DNA of 23,747 nucleotides from Glutinoglossum americanum (taxonomy: Eukaryota; Ascomycota; Geoglossomycetes; Geoglossales; Geoglossaceae), in contig JAGHQL010000267.1 in assembly GCA_020080175.1 (NCBI GenBank), forward strand, positions 1-23,747, written 5' to 3'. Below are positions 10,909 to 22,300 of the stretch, piece after piece. Numbering within the stretch: position 1 is the stretch's first letter; every line of letters starts with the position of its first letter. The position numbers were made by a program, and so were the translations under genes. The notes below the pieces were generated by a model. It did no database searches, was not told the origin of the DNA, and saw only the letters and a program-made list of their open reading frames with translations.

Positions 10909-13900
10909 ATGGCTTCGCCCGAAGCTTCAGCAGGAGCAGCAGATGAGATCTGCTCGTCATCTTCCTCATCATCGTCTGACCTGGCCATTGACGAGCAGGA
11001 CCAAGATCATCCAGCTGTCAGGCGTTATGTCTACCCACAGGAAACCGAGGAGCTCATGAGAATTGCTCGGACGATATCACGGCGGGAATCGGTCACTACG
11101 GAAAATCGAAACGCCAGACTAAGAAGGCTTGAGACGGTGACGGGCATCCCTGAGGACTCTCCTGTATTTGACCCCAACCAGCCAGAGTTTGACCTCTACA
11201 AATGGGTGAGGCGCAGCCTGCATCTGATGGACGAGAAAGGGATTAAGCTCAGGCGTGCCGGCTTCGCCTTCAAGAATCTCAATGTATCAGGTTCGGGGAC
11301 TTCACTGAACTTACAGCAGACTGTCGGGTCATCCCTCATGGCACCGCTCCGTCCCAGGGAATTCTTCAAATCTGGAAACGCCCCTGAAAGGAAGATTCTG
11401 TGTAATTTTGATGGAGTTCTCAAATCTGGCGAACTGCTAATTGTTTTGGGGCGCCCCGGAAGTGGATGCTCTACCTTATTGAAGACATTATCTGGTGAGC
11501 TATATGGACTGAAGGTGGACGAGAACTCCGTAATCCATTACAACGGTATGATCCAATTCGGAGAATACCAAAACTTGGCCTAACACATATCGCAGGCATA
11601 CCTCAAGAAATGATGCTGAAAAACTTCAGAGGCGAGGTCGTGTATAACCAGGAGGTGGACAAGCACTTTCCACATCTTACCGTGGGCCAGACCCTCGAGT
11701 TTGCCGCAGCCTGTCGAGCACCAAAGAATCGCCTCTGGGATATAACCCGCAAGGAGTATGCCATCCTCATGCGGGATGTTATGTTGGCTATCTTTGGCTT
11801 ATCTCATACTATCAACACGAAGGTTGGCAATGACTTCGTTCGTGGTGTTTCCGGTGGTGAAAGGAAGCGGGTATCCATAGCTGAGATGGCGCTATCCGGG
11901 AGTCCAATTGCTTGCTGGGACAATAGCACCCGCGGCCTGGATGCGGCGACTGCCTTGGAGTTTGTCCGGGCTCTGAGAACTAGTGCGGATCTCGTCGGTA
12001 CTTGCCACGCTGTTGCAATCTACCAGGCATCTCAAGACATCTACGACCAATTCGATAAGACAGTAGTGCTTTACGAAGGACGTGAAATCTATTATGGCCC
12101 TTCGTGGAAGGCCAAGAAATACTTCGAGGATATGGGCTGGCACTGTCCTCAACGCCAGACCACGGGGGATTTTCTAACCTCGGTCACCAACCCCTCAGAA
12201 AGGAAGACCCGAGAGGGGTATGAGGCAAAAGTGCCACGAACAGTTGACGAATTTGAAAAGTACTGGAAGTCAAGCTCCGACTATGCGGAGCTTCTAAAGG
12301 AGATCGATCGGCATGAATCGGAGTATCCTATCGGTGGTCCCATTATCAACGAATTCAGGGAGTCGCGCCGGCAACAACAAGCTGACCACGTGCGGCCGGA
12401 TTCGCCATTTACCATTAGCACCCCCATGCAGATCCGTCTTTGCATTTCCCGCGCCTACCAGCGGATATGGAACGATAAAGTCGCGACGCTGACTACAGTC
12501 AATAGCCAGATAGTCCTTGCGTTGATCATTGGGTCTATCTTCTATGGAACCCCCGACGATTCCCGGAGCTTCTTTGCTAAGGGTGGCGTATTGTTTTTTG
12601 CGGTTTTGCTCAACGCTTTGATGTCCCTTTCCGAGATCGGTGGTTTGTATTCCCAGCGGCCCATCATTGAAAAACAAGCCTCGTACGCGTGAGTCGACCC
12701 CTATGGAACTCCTGTAAGGCTTTCGCTAACTCTTCCCTAGCCTCTACCACCCGTTTGCGGAAGCTCTAGCAGGTGTCGTGTCGGACATACCAGTCAAATT
12801 CGGCATTGCTGTTTTCTTCAATATCATCCTATACTTCCTCGCTGGTCTTCGTCGGGAGCCATCACAGTTCTTCATATTCTTTCTCTTCGCCTTCATCTCC
12901 ATCTTGACAATGTCGGCCGTGTTCCGTGCTATCGCCGCCTCGACAAAAACGATCTCTCAGGCTCTAGCCATAGCGGGTGTAATGGTGTTAGCGATCGTGA
13001 TCTACACAGGTTTCACACTACCAAGACCGTACATGCACCCGTGGTTCAAGTGGCTGAGTTGGATCAACCCGATCGCTTACTCCTTTGAGGCACTTTTGAT
13101 CAACGAACTGCACGGACGGGATTTTCCTTGCGCAAAGTGAGCGGAACTACCTGATCATTCGTATTGTGCGCACTACTGACTTTATAGTCTGATTCCTGCG
13201 TACCCAAACTTAAGTGGCGACACCTTCGTTTGTTCTGTTGCAGGCGCAGTTCCCGGGGAGAGGTTTGTATCAGGGGATGCCTTCGCCGAAGCTGCCTATG
13301 GATACAGCTACAGTCACATATGGCGCAATTTAGGGATTCTCTTTGCATTCATGTTTTTTTTCCTCTTCATATATCTCCTGGCGACGGAACTCAATGCCTC
13401 AACTGCATCCACAGCTGAAGTTCTCGTCTTCAGACGTGGGCACGTACCCAAGCGCATACAAAATGCTGGTAAGGACGCTTCAGGCAGCAACGGTGATTCA
13501 TCCAACTCCCCGGCAGTGCTTGTAGAATTCGGTAAGGCTCAGGACAAGGAAATAAAGGTTATACCCCCGCAGCACGATATATTTACTTGGAGGAACGTTG
13601 TATACGACATATCCATCAAGGGGGAACCAAGGAGGCTTCTGGATCATGTTTCCGGCTGGGTAAAGCCCGGCACGCTGACAGCTCTAATGGTAAGCCTATC
13701 CTTGTTTAGCTATTCGCCGAACCATCCCAAGGGGCTCATTAAGATATGAATTTAGGGTGTCTCCGGCGCAGGAAAGACCACTCTACTGGATGTACTTGCT
13801 CAACGAACGACCATGGGAGTCATCACAGGAGATATGTTGGTCAACGGAAGGCCTCTAGACTCAAGCTTTCAGCGGAAGACGGGCTACGTTCAACAACAGG

Positions 13901-15968
13901 ATCTGCACCTGGAAACTTCCACTGTTCGCGAAGCCTTGAGATTTTCGGCCATGCTCCGGCAACCCAAAGCGGTATCGAAGAAGGAAAAGTATGAGTATGT
14001 CGAGGACGTTATCGAGATGCTGAACATGGAGGATTTCGCCGAGGCTGTTGTTGGGGTGCCTGGCGAAGGCCTCAACGTTGAGCAACGTAAATTACTGACG
14101 ATTGTTTGTCGACCCCGTCGACCCTCTGGTGTCCAGTCGCAAGTGCTAACAGATATCGTGCAGGGTGTCGAACTAGCGGCTAAGCCTGCCCTCCTACTGT
14201 TCCTCGATGAACCAACAAGTGGGCTTGACTCTCAGAGCTCCTGGGCAATCGTGGCATTCCTCCGAAAGCTTGCAAACAGCGGCCAGGCAGTCTTGACAAC
14301 CATCCATCAGCCGAGCTCCATTCTGTTCCAGGAGTTTGACCGACTACTATTCCTCGCTAAAGGTGGAAAGACCGTCTACTTTGGGGACATTGGACACAAT
14401 TCGAAGACTCTCCTCAATTATTTCGAAAGACATGGCGGTCGAAAATGCGGCCCGCACGAGAACCCCGCGGAGTATATGTTGGGAATTGTGGGCGCTGGAG
14501 CGACCGGCAAGTCGGCTCAGAATTGGCCGGAGCTATGGATGGCTAGTGAGGAGAACCAAAATGCCCAGGCTGAATTAGATCGCCTTCATCGGGAACTCGG
14601 AGGCGAAGGTACCAGTGTCCACACAGAGGCAGAGGGTGGCGAATTCGCCATGCCATTTACCTATCAGCTATTGTACGTTACCAGGCGAGTATTTGAGCAG
14701 TACTGGCGCACACCCTCGTACATTCTCGGGAAGTTCATACTCGGTATCGCGTCTGCTCTGTAAGTCAATATTCCTCACGACCATACCCTATGGGCGGGCG
14801 GTTAATGACTAAAAAAAAACAGCTTCATCGGCTTTTCGTTCTTCCAACCTAGCAACTCAATGCAAGGATTGCAGAATGTCATCTTCAGTGTCTTCATGTT
14901 GACAACCATTTTCAGTTCCCTCGTGCAGCAGGTTAGTTCTGCTTCTCTCCAGGCCTTCGGAAAACCGCACGAACTGATAAAAATCTAGATTATGCCTCGC
15001 TTTGTAACTCAACGGGATCTCTATGAGGTCCGAGAGCGGCCGTCTAAGGCCTACTCTTGGGCAGCATTCCTAATCGCCAATATCGTGGTTGAGATCCCTT
15101 ACCAGCTTTGCTTGGGGGTAGTGGTATTCGCCAGCTATAACTACGCTATTTTTGGGTCAGTTCTCCGCGCTCCTCAATATGAACCGCATTTAAGCGCTAA
15201 CCCACCGCAGAATTCAAGTTTCCGAACGCCAGGGCCTGATCCTCCTCCTTTGCATTCAATTCTTCATATTCGCCAGCACGTTTGCTCAGATGGTCATTTC
15301 GGCGTTACCAGACGCGCAGACCGCTGGTAACATTGCGACATTGCTGTTTTCGATGACTATGATCTTCAACGGGTGAGTTTCAACAAGATCAATACCATCA
15401 ACGACACATCAGCGCTGACATGTCGGGCGAAAACAGCGTCTTTCAATCTCCACAAGCATTGCCCGGCTTCTGGATCTTCATGTATCGGGTCAGCCCTCTG
15501 ACGTACTTCGTGGGCAGCATGGTAGGGACGGGGCTACACGGACGGATGATAGAATGCTCCCCGGCGGAAATCAACCAGTTCAACCCGCCAAACGGAACGA
15601 CGTGCGGCGAGTACATGAGGGAATACCTTGCCAAAGCACCGCCCAGCCAGCTCCTCAACCCCGGAGACACGTCAAACTGCCGCTACTGCGCCCTGTTGAC
15701 CTCTGACGAGTTCCTTGCGACATCAGACATCCAGTGGGACCTGAGATGGCGCGACTCGGGCATCATGTGGTCGTACATCGCCTTCAACGTCTTCATGGCG
15801 GTGATGCTGTACTACCTCTTTCGGGTTAGGAAGTGGGACGCCACAGGCAAGAAAAGGAGGATCGCCAAGGCCAAGTACTGGGTTATGAAGGTTGGGCATA
15901 ACATTCGCGCGTTGTTCGTCGGACACTATCACGGGTGCAAGAAGGACGAGAACAATCGCATTTTGTAG
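10909..15968 (+). CDS. Full-size ABCG/PDR-type multidrug transporter
   Basis: Ten exons (10909-11545, 11596-12688, 12741-13136, 13188-13689, 13756-14103, 14164-14759, 14823-14931, 14989-15155, 15211-15372, 15437-15968) give about 1513 aa, the usual PDR length, in NBD-TMD-NBD-TMD order. All nine introns are 50-66 nt and phase-consistent. NBD1 has the PDR-type Walker [10 protein letters not shown] (181-189), signature VSGGERKR (297-304) and Walker B region [11 protein letters not shown], with Tyr in IYQASQ replacing the H-loop His. NBD2 has Walker [10 protein letters not shown] (877-885), the degenerate signature LNVEQRK, Walker [14 protein letters not shown] and H-loop His near 1040. This asymmetry is normal for the family. 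The C-terminal loop has the usual paired Cys residues before the last membrane segment. PDR pumps export hydrophobic toxicants across the plasma membrane. The substrate cannot be inferred, and the neighbours do not suggest a biosynthetic cluster. Confidence 0.95.
14104..14163 (+). other. Stopless 60-nt intron in the ABC transporter NBD2
   Basis: GTTTGT..GTGCAG with a GCTAAC branch-like site at 14144-14149. Removing it joins VEQRKLLTI directly to GVELAAKP, the sequence expected in PDR second nucleotide-binding domains. The intron is a multiple of three and has no in-frame stop, so unspliced RNA would carry 20 extra residues between the signature region and Walker B. The donor is weak for a fungal intron. 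Confidence 0.85.
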
Positions 15969-16374
15969 TTTCCACGAGATTTCGCTATACGACCAGTTAA
16001 AATTGAGATTTCTGCTCCGTAGCACGTACAATACAACAAGCAAGGACAGTAGTGGCAACGGTGAATACGAAAGCGACGAACCAAACAGAGACAGAGCTGA
16101 CTAATCGGCCCGCCATCCCATCCCCCAAAAGCAATCACGAAGATCTTCCACCTCCTCGCCTCGTCTTATTTCAAACAAAACACGTCCACCACAAAAACAC
16201 AACCCCAAAACAACAAACAACCGCGCGTCCGGCAACCTTCCATTCACAACAACCCTCAAGCCCGCCCACCGTCTGCATCCTCATCACGAACACAACTCCA
16301 GACACAGCTCCGAAACAACTCCACGCGCGCCGATACAGCCGAAAGTGCCATTTCAACGCACGCAACGTAACGCA
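15969..16374. promoter_or_regulatory. Short intergenic region before H2A.Z
   Basis: About 400 bp holding the ABC transporter 3' end and the H2A.Z promoter and leader. The part from about 16100 to 16330 is rich in C and A on the plus strand, typical of fungal leaders. No TATA box and no separate gene were recognised. Confidence 0.5.
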
Positions 16375-17430
16375 ATGTCCGGCGGCAAAGGAAAGAGTCA
16401 CGGCGGGAAGGCTGGGCCGAAAGCGCAAGACGGGAGCAAGACGCAGGTATCGCACAGCGCGAAAGCCGGGTTGCAGGTGAGGTTTTTCCGCCACTCACCC
16501 ATCCCTCTCTTTCTTTTCCCTTTTCACACCCGCCGGACGGGGTCCTTGGGGATCGCATCGACCGCCCGCTGGACTCGAGGGACGCGGCGCGGGCGCGTTC
16601 AACCCACGCACCGCGCGCTCTCTGAAAAAAAAAAAAAGAGACTTGTCGCCGCGATCGGACGACGGGATGCAAGAGGGGAATGTACGGGTCTACGAATCCC
16701 CGACGAAAGAAAAATTGGGGGAATTATGGGATGGGGATGGGGATGGGGATGGGGATGGGCGCGAAGGGACTTGTCGAAAAAGGCAGCGGATTGATGATGC
16801 TTTTTCGGTGGTTTTTTTTTGGTCTCAAGCTTGCGGGTTGAGGCGGATGGACAGATGAAACGGTGCGATGAGTGAGTGAATGCGCGCTGATATCGGTCGT
16901 GCAGTTCCCCTGCGGTCGCGTGAAGAGGTTCCTCAAGAACAATACGCAGAACAAGATGAGGGTTGGTGCGAAAGGTTCGTCTTTCCCTCCATCCCCGCCC
17001 TCGCTTTCAACATGCGCGTCGCGACGAGGTCACGGCGATGGCCATCCCCGTCCTACCCGTCCCATCGCTTTTCGCTAACACCCCCTCTCAAACCTCCCCA
17101 GCTGCCGTCTACGTAACCGCAGTCCTCGAATACCTCACCGCCGAAGTCCTCGAACTCGCAGGCGTACGTCTCCTTTCCCCCCTTCTCCTCATCTCACCCA
17201 GTCATCTAACCTAAAACCACAACATGCAGAACGCGGCCAAGGACCTGAAGGTAAAACGCATCACCCCGCGCCACCTCCAGCTCGCCATCCGCGGCGACGA
17301 GGAACTCGACACCCTCATCCGCGCCACCATCGCGTTCGGCGGCGTCCTGCCGCACATCAACCGGGCGCTCTTGCTGAAGGTCGAGCAGAAGAAGAAGGGG
17401 TCTGGCGGGAAGGCCGGGGTTGCTTCTTGA
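16375..17430 (+). CDS. HTZ1: Histone variant H2A.Z
   Basis: Four exons, 16375-16476, 16905-16974, 17102-17163 and 17230-17430, with introns of 428, 127 and 66 nt, give 144 aa. A Gly/Lys-rich tail ([18 protein letters not shown]) is followed by the histone fold: [54 protein letters not shown] and the acidic-patch segment [20 protein letters not shown], then a short Lys/Gly tail. The extended [14 protein letters not shown] loop and the [13 protein letters not shown] segment separate it from canonical H2A. H2A.Z is placed by SWR1-type remodellers in nucleosomes near promoters. Its first intron is three to eight times longer than the other introns in the window and contains a G-rich hexamer array. 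Confidence 0.96.
16728..16759 (+). repeat. GGGGAT hexamer array in H2A.Z intron 1 (potential G-quadruplex)
   Basis: Six runs of three or four G separated by AT dinucleotides fill these 32 bases on the coding strand. Four or more G-runs with two-base loops fit the standard G-quadruplex pattern in DNA, and in the unspliced RNA because the gene reads this strand. The array lies inside the 428-nt first intron. It could equally be a neutral microsatellite. Confidence 0.8.
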
Positions 17431-19361
17431 TGTCGAGGTCCGGAGGGTTCATGTCGTGGAGGGGTGTGTGTTTTCCTCTTAAAGACAAGTAGATGCGGTT
17501 CTTTATTGATTGATCGACGTGGGAGGCGGGCATCGAGGGGGGAGGGCGGGGACGGGGTAGAGAACAAATCAATCAAATCCTGTTTTTTTTTGTTTTTTTT
17601 TTTTCCGAACCCCGGATCGGACGCCGAATCAAAAGACCAGACCAACGGCGACGGGTTCCTCTGTCTATCTAGTGCAGATCGAGCTATCCCCCTCTCCCTC
17701 ACTGTCTTCCCTCTCTCCTCTTCTCGGGAAAGGATTTTTGCCTGCTGGCTCTAAGAGTTTTGTCGCTGCGCCTAACCCAGGGGGAACGGGATCCCCGGGG
17801 AGGGCTTTTCTTTTTCTTTTTTTTTTTTTTTTTTTTTTTGGCTGGGCCAAAAGAGGGAGATGGACAGAAAGAAAGAAAGAATACCAAAAAAAAAAAAAAA
17901 AAATTATATAAAAGAAAATGGAAAAGAAAAGGGAATGGAGAGGGGAAATCTAATACGTGCTCTTTGAAAAAGAACAGGGTTTTTTTTTTTTTTTTTAGGG
18001 GGGGGGTTTGGTCTTTTTGGTCTTTTTTGGTTGCGCTTCTCTCCTCTCCCTTCCTAATTGGTTTTTTTTTTTCAGGGTATAATGGGGGGAGGGGGTCTGG
18101 GGCTACCCTCCCGCAATGGGTGGATGGGATGATGATAGATACACAGATGCGATGAGGGGTAGCTGGCTCGCTGGAAGGCTATATGTACGTATGTATGGAG
18201 ATTGAGATTAGGGGGGGAGGGGTGTGCAGGCTGAGATTTTGTGTTAATCTGGTGGGAAGGTTTTGTTGGATGGGAGGGGGGGCTAATATGCGGGAGAGGT
18301 GTAACGAATGAAAGATATTTTAAATGTTTGCGTGCGTGGTTTGGATTATGATTGACCGTCCATGTATTTTTTTTGGGGGTGGGTTCTTCCCCTTTCGAGG
18401 GGATTTAAGGGATATGGCGGGCCGCATCCACATCACACGAGATTTATCCCCAAAACGGTCTCTCGGCGGGTTTTGCATCTAGAAGGGGGATTATGGTGGA
18501 ATACTTTCACGGTGAGGGTCAAGAGGACCGGTTTTGAAAGGTCGAGAGAAAAAACGCCCGTGTAGGAGGTGGGTTAGCTATATAGCCTTGCTGCATGCAT
18601 GCTGGGAAAGGCCGCGGTGCAAAACGACATTGTGGCAACCACCTCGTAAGGCTCCGGTTAGAATTCAGGCTGGCCTGCGTTGCCGATGGTCTGGAGAGCG
18701 GCGATGTTTGGACTTTGCGAAGCGTGACTCGAGTAGGTATTATGTTTGGTAGGGGTTCGGTGCGAGGAGAGTCTTATAACAGTCTACTTTGATAGGAGGT
18801 TTATGTATTTTATTCGCGAGTCTTATAATATCATCCTTCATCCCTTACAACCGTCTTTACTTCTGAATTTAGTTCCTTGGGCCAATCTTGTGCGTATCCT
18901 ATAGTTCGTCACGGGTGGTGCGACCTCCAATTTAAGTGCCTAAAATTCACTTCAAAGTGGCTGACTACATGTATCGCGGAAAAGTGGACGATGATGGTAC
19001 CATCATGTGATCTACCACCTCCCCCATCCGCTTGTAATCGAGGTAGCAGGCATCTATCTCGCTTGCAGGAGTCGTCTGCATGGATGTATGCGACGTTGGA
19101 TGTATCTGAAGTGCACAGACAGATGTTAGAGAAGATTCGGCGATGTCGAATTCAACACGCCGCCTCTGTGGGTTGTGTCATCCACGGCTCTCTGAAGAAG
19201 TTGTGAGTGGGTGAAACCGTGCTTCCATGCGTGGATAAGGCTGAGCCGCACTGCGCCCACTCGATTTCTTGGTTCCAACTCAACTCTTTGCCTATCTGCA
19301 TCCCTCTCCTTGCCGTCATCACTTAGACAACGATTTCAGAAAGACTACGGTTGTCGTGACC
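17431..19361. other. Long intergenic region between H2A.Z and the NLR-like gene
   Basis: About 1.9 kb with no gene recognised. The first part (17580-18080) is packed with homopolymers: T runs at 17582-17604, about 17816-17839 and 17980-17997, an A run at 17886-17902 and a GAAA repeat at about 17867-17881. The part from about 18560 to 19361 has normal composition and should contain the NLR promoter. An 11-bp direct repeat, GAGTCTTATAA, occurs at 18769-18779 and 18818-18828. Open frames near 18360-18790 and 18877-19206 resemble nothing known and lack supporting context. Confidence 0.55.
18769..18828 (+). repeat. Direct repeat GAGTCTTATAA x2 upstream of the NLR-like gene
   Basis: Two identical 11-mers lie 49 bp apart, about 530-590 bp before the NLR start codon. 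They could be paired regulator sites or chance; nothing else supports a function. Confidence 0.35.
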
Positions 19362-22300
19362 ATGGATCCGCTGACGGCAGTTAGTTTCGCCGCTGGTATT
19401 CTTCAGTTCATTGACTTCTCGTGGGGTATCATATCGGGGACCTACGAGGTCTACAGGTCAGGCAGTGGAACAACTGCCGAGAACGCGCATATTAGCACAG
19501 TCCTTACCGACCTTGAAAGAGTCACCGACGGCTTGTGTACCGATATTGAAGGGAAGACCAAACACGAGAGAGAGCTATGCAAGCTCGCCGACAAATGCCA
19601 CGACTTGTCCCAGGACCTTGCAAAGATTCTGAGGAAATTGAAGGCTACTGACAAGAATTCAAAATGGCAGAGCCTCAAAGTGAAGTGGGCAAGCATGAGA
19701 AATGAGAGCGAGGTGGCTTCTGTTGAAAATAGATTGGATAGATATAGGGCGCAAATTCTGCTCCGGCTGAATTTTATGCTCAAGTACGTGTTTGTCGATA
19801 TCTTCGTGCGTCTTTTTTTAGTGACCGGGAACAATAGTGAGCAGCAATCATCGGTCAAGACCCAGCTTGATAAGATGCAGAAAGAAGGTACAGAAATGTC
19901 GACTGAGACTGCAAGTCAATTCACTTGCCTTCGAAAAGAGCTCGGGCAGGCTGTGCAGGGGTTCTTGAAGAAATTAGACGACGATGGAGAGACGAACCGC
20001 AATAATGGGTTGGAGCAGACCGAGTCGCTGGCAGAAATTCGTACTTCTCTGTCCAAGCTGCAAGGATTGGTGAATTTAATATCGAAGGAGAACCGCGTTC
20101 TCCGCCGGCTCTATTTCGAATCTGTGCATTTGCGAGAGGATAACATCGCAGAGGCGGAGAGTGGAACTTTCGCATGGATCCTGGAGACAGGAGACGACGA
20201 GCCAGTTCATTCAACCCAACCCATGAGTTATCCGAGGAGCCTTTCGAGTGAGGACACAGCCAGAGAAACTGAGAGCTCGGTCCATACTGGAGAAGAGGTA
20301 GTTCATGAAGAAACCACGAACATTGGCCCTCTGGACTCGAGTAAGGAAGACAACGAGGCAAATAATCGAGAAGACGAGCTTAGCCATGAAGGCAAGGAAC
20401 AAAGTCATAGAAAAGGCGAGAGAACCGACCATGAGGGCAAGGAGCCGGTTTATCGTGGCGACGAAGCATTGGCCCGCAATAACAGCTCGAGGGATAGAAT
20501 GGGAATTGGAGATACTTCCAACGACGAAAACCAAAGCGAAGACGGAACCAGCGTAGAGGAGATCTCTAGACCTGAACAAGAGATACGAAAATTTACTCGA
20601 GATACATTCTTGGCATGGCTGAGGTCAGGCAGACAGATTTATCATATATCTGGAAAAGCCGGCTCTGGGAAGTCTACTCTAATGAAATTTCTCTCCCAGC
20701 ACTCTCGCGTTCGGGAAGAACTTGAGAGTTGGGCGGGCGGTAAGAAGCTGGTCTTGGCCCGTTTCTTCTTCTGGAATTCTGGAGACAGGCTACAAATGTC
20801 TCTTGAGGGACTTTACAGAGCTATTCTCTTCGAGACTCTAAGGCAACACCCTGAGCTCATCCCAGATGTATTCCCGGACCAGTGGAACGACCTAGGATTC
20901 GAAAAGACAGGGTTGGATAGCACCGCATTTCGATTCCAGGAACTCAAGAGCGCATTCAAGAACTTGATAGGCAAACAAGCCTTCGAAAAGCATCGGATTT
21001 GCCTATTCATTGACGGTCTTGATGAATATGAAGGTGACAGCGTGGACCATTGGGGATTGGCCCGAGATTTGCAGAGCTGGGCCAGTTCCGAGGACATGAA
21101 AATTTGTGTGAGCAGTCGGCCGCATACTGAATTTTTGGGGACTTTCTCGGATGACTCAAAGCTTCGAATTCATCTTCACGAGCTGACTCGAGGCGATATC
21201 CGTCGATTTGCCCGCGCGATGTTTAAGAAAGACCCAAACTTTGACCGGATCAAAGGCACTTATTTAGATCTGGTGCGTGACATCGTTGGGATGGCAGATG
21301 GGGTATTCCTGTGGGCTCGCCTTGTTGTCCGCTCACTTCTAGGTGGCGTTGGACACTGCGATTCGCCTTCAGCTCTGAGGGAGAAGCTGAACACAGCGCC
21401 AAAAGGTCTAGATGACTTATTTGACAAACTGTTTGATGCTATCGAACCTGGCGATCGCAGAAGATCTGACAAATTGCTTCTCATTGTAACTCTAAGCCAT
21501 ACTGCAATGGGTACCCTCAACGCGCTTGCCTGTTCGTGGCTTGAAGACCTGGACGACCCAAACTTTCCGTTTACTTCCCCGGTTCAAGGGCTCTCTGACG
21601 AAGAGATCAAGAAACGACATCGGGATTTACCACCCCAGCTCGATAGCTTGTCCAAGGGATTACTTGAAATCAATTCTCTTGAGTTTCACCGGGACCTCTA
21701 CTTCGCGAAATGGGTTCAATTTTTCCATCGCACTGTCCGCGACTACCTTCAAGACGATTCGAGGCAGAGTAAAATGAAGAGTCGCGTCCCAGGATTCGAT
21801 GTCAATAAGGCCCTCTGCCGCTTAATTTTGGCACAGTGCAAATTTGCGAGAGTGAGCCAATCGACCCTGAGTCAGACAGGTCCACTCCGTGATCTTTTCT
21901 ATGAGTCTATGAGATGGCTAGGCCGTATGAGAACCGCTGGTAATGAAATGCCCTCCAACTTCGTGGAAGAGTTCGGCAGAATTCTCGATGGTTACAGGCA
22001 GTCTCCATACTTTCATCCAGCTGCAGAAAAAAGAAATGATAGGAAGGTCCCCTGGGGTCTGGCACTGGGTACAAGCTCAGAGTCACTCTCAGAGCCACTG
22101 TTTGTTCGCTACTTGTTTGAAGACATCTCCCACGTTCATTGGGCTGCGTCTATTGGCGCGACCGAATATATCCGGCGGAAAGTGTCAGAAGACGCGACTC
22201 CAGTAAACGGCAACAATACACTGAGTCTGCTTTTGTCTGCCGCTGTTGGCCTTGATCACGAATTGACATATTTTTTGCTACAAGCCGGTGCATCTCCCAA

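Noticed and set aside
14104-14163. Apparent 20-residue insertion in the ABC transporter
   Set aside because: It was first read as coding, because the frame is open. The family sequence continues directly across it and splice signals are present, so it is treated as an intron.
10909-17430. Secondary-metabolite cluster or resistance island around the ABC transporter
   Set aside because: Its neighbours are housekeeping genes (Pho88, H2A.Z). No synthase, tailoring enzyme or pathway regulator lies in the window.
18877-19206. 109-codon open frame upstream of the NLR-like gene
   Set aside because: It lacks an ATG at its 5' end and has no recognisable domain. It lies in the probable promoter region.
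19784-19821. Alternative 38-nt intron ending at the T-run acceptor (TTTTTTTAG)
   Set aside because: It is too short for an efficient intron, and joining there shifts frame into a stop within a few codons. The 54-nt version keeps the frame.
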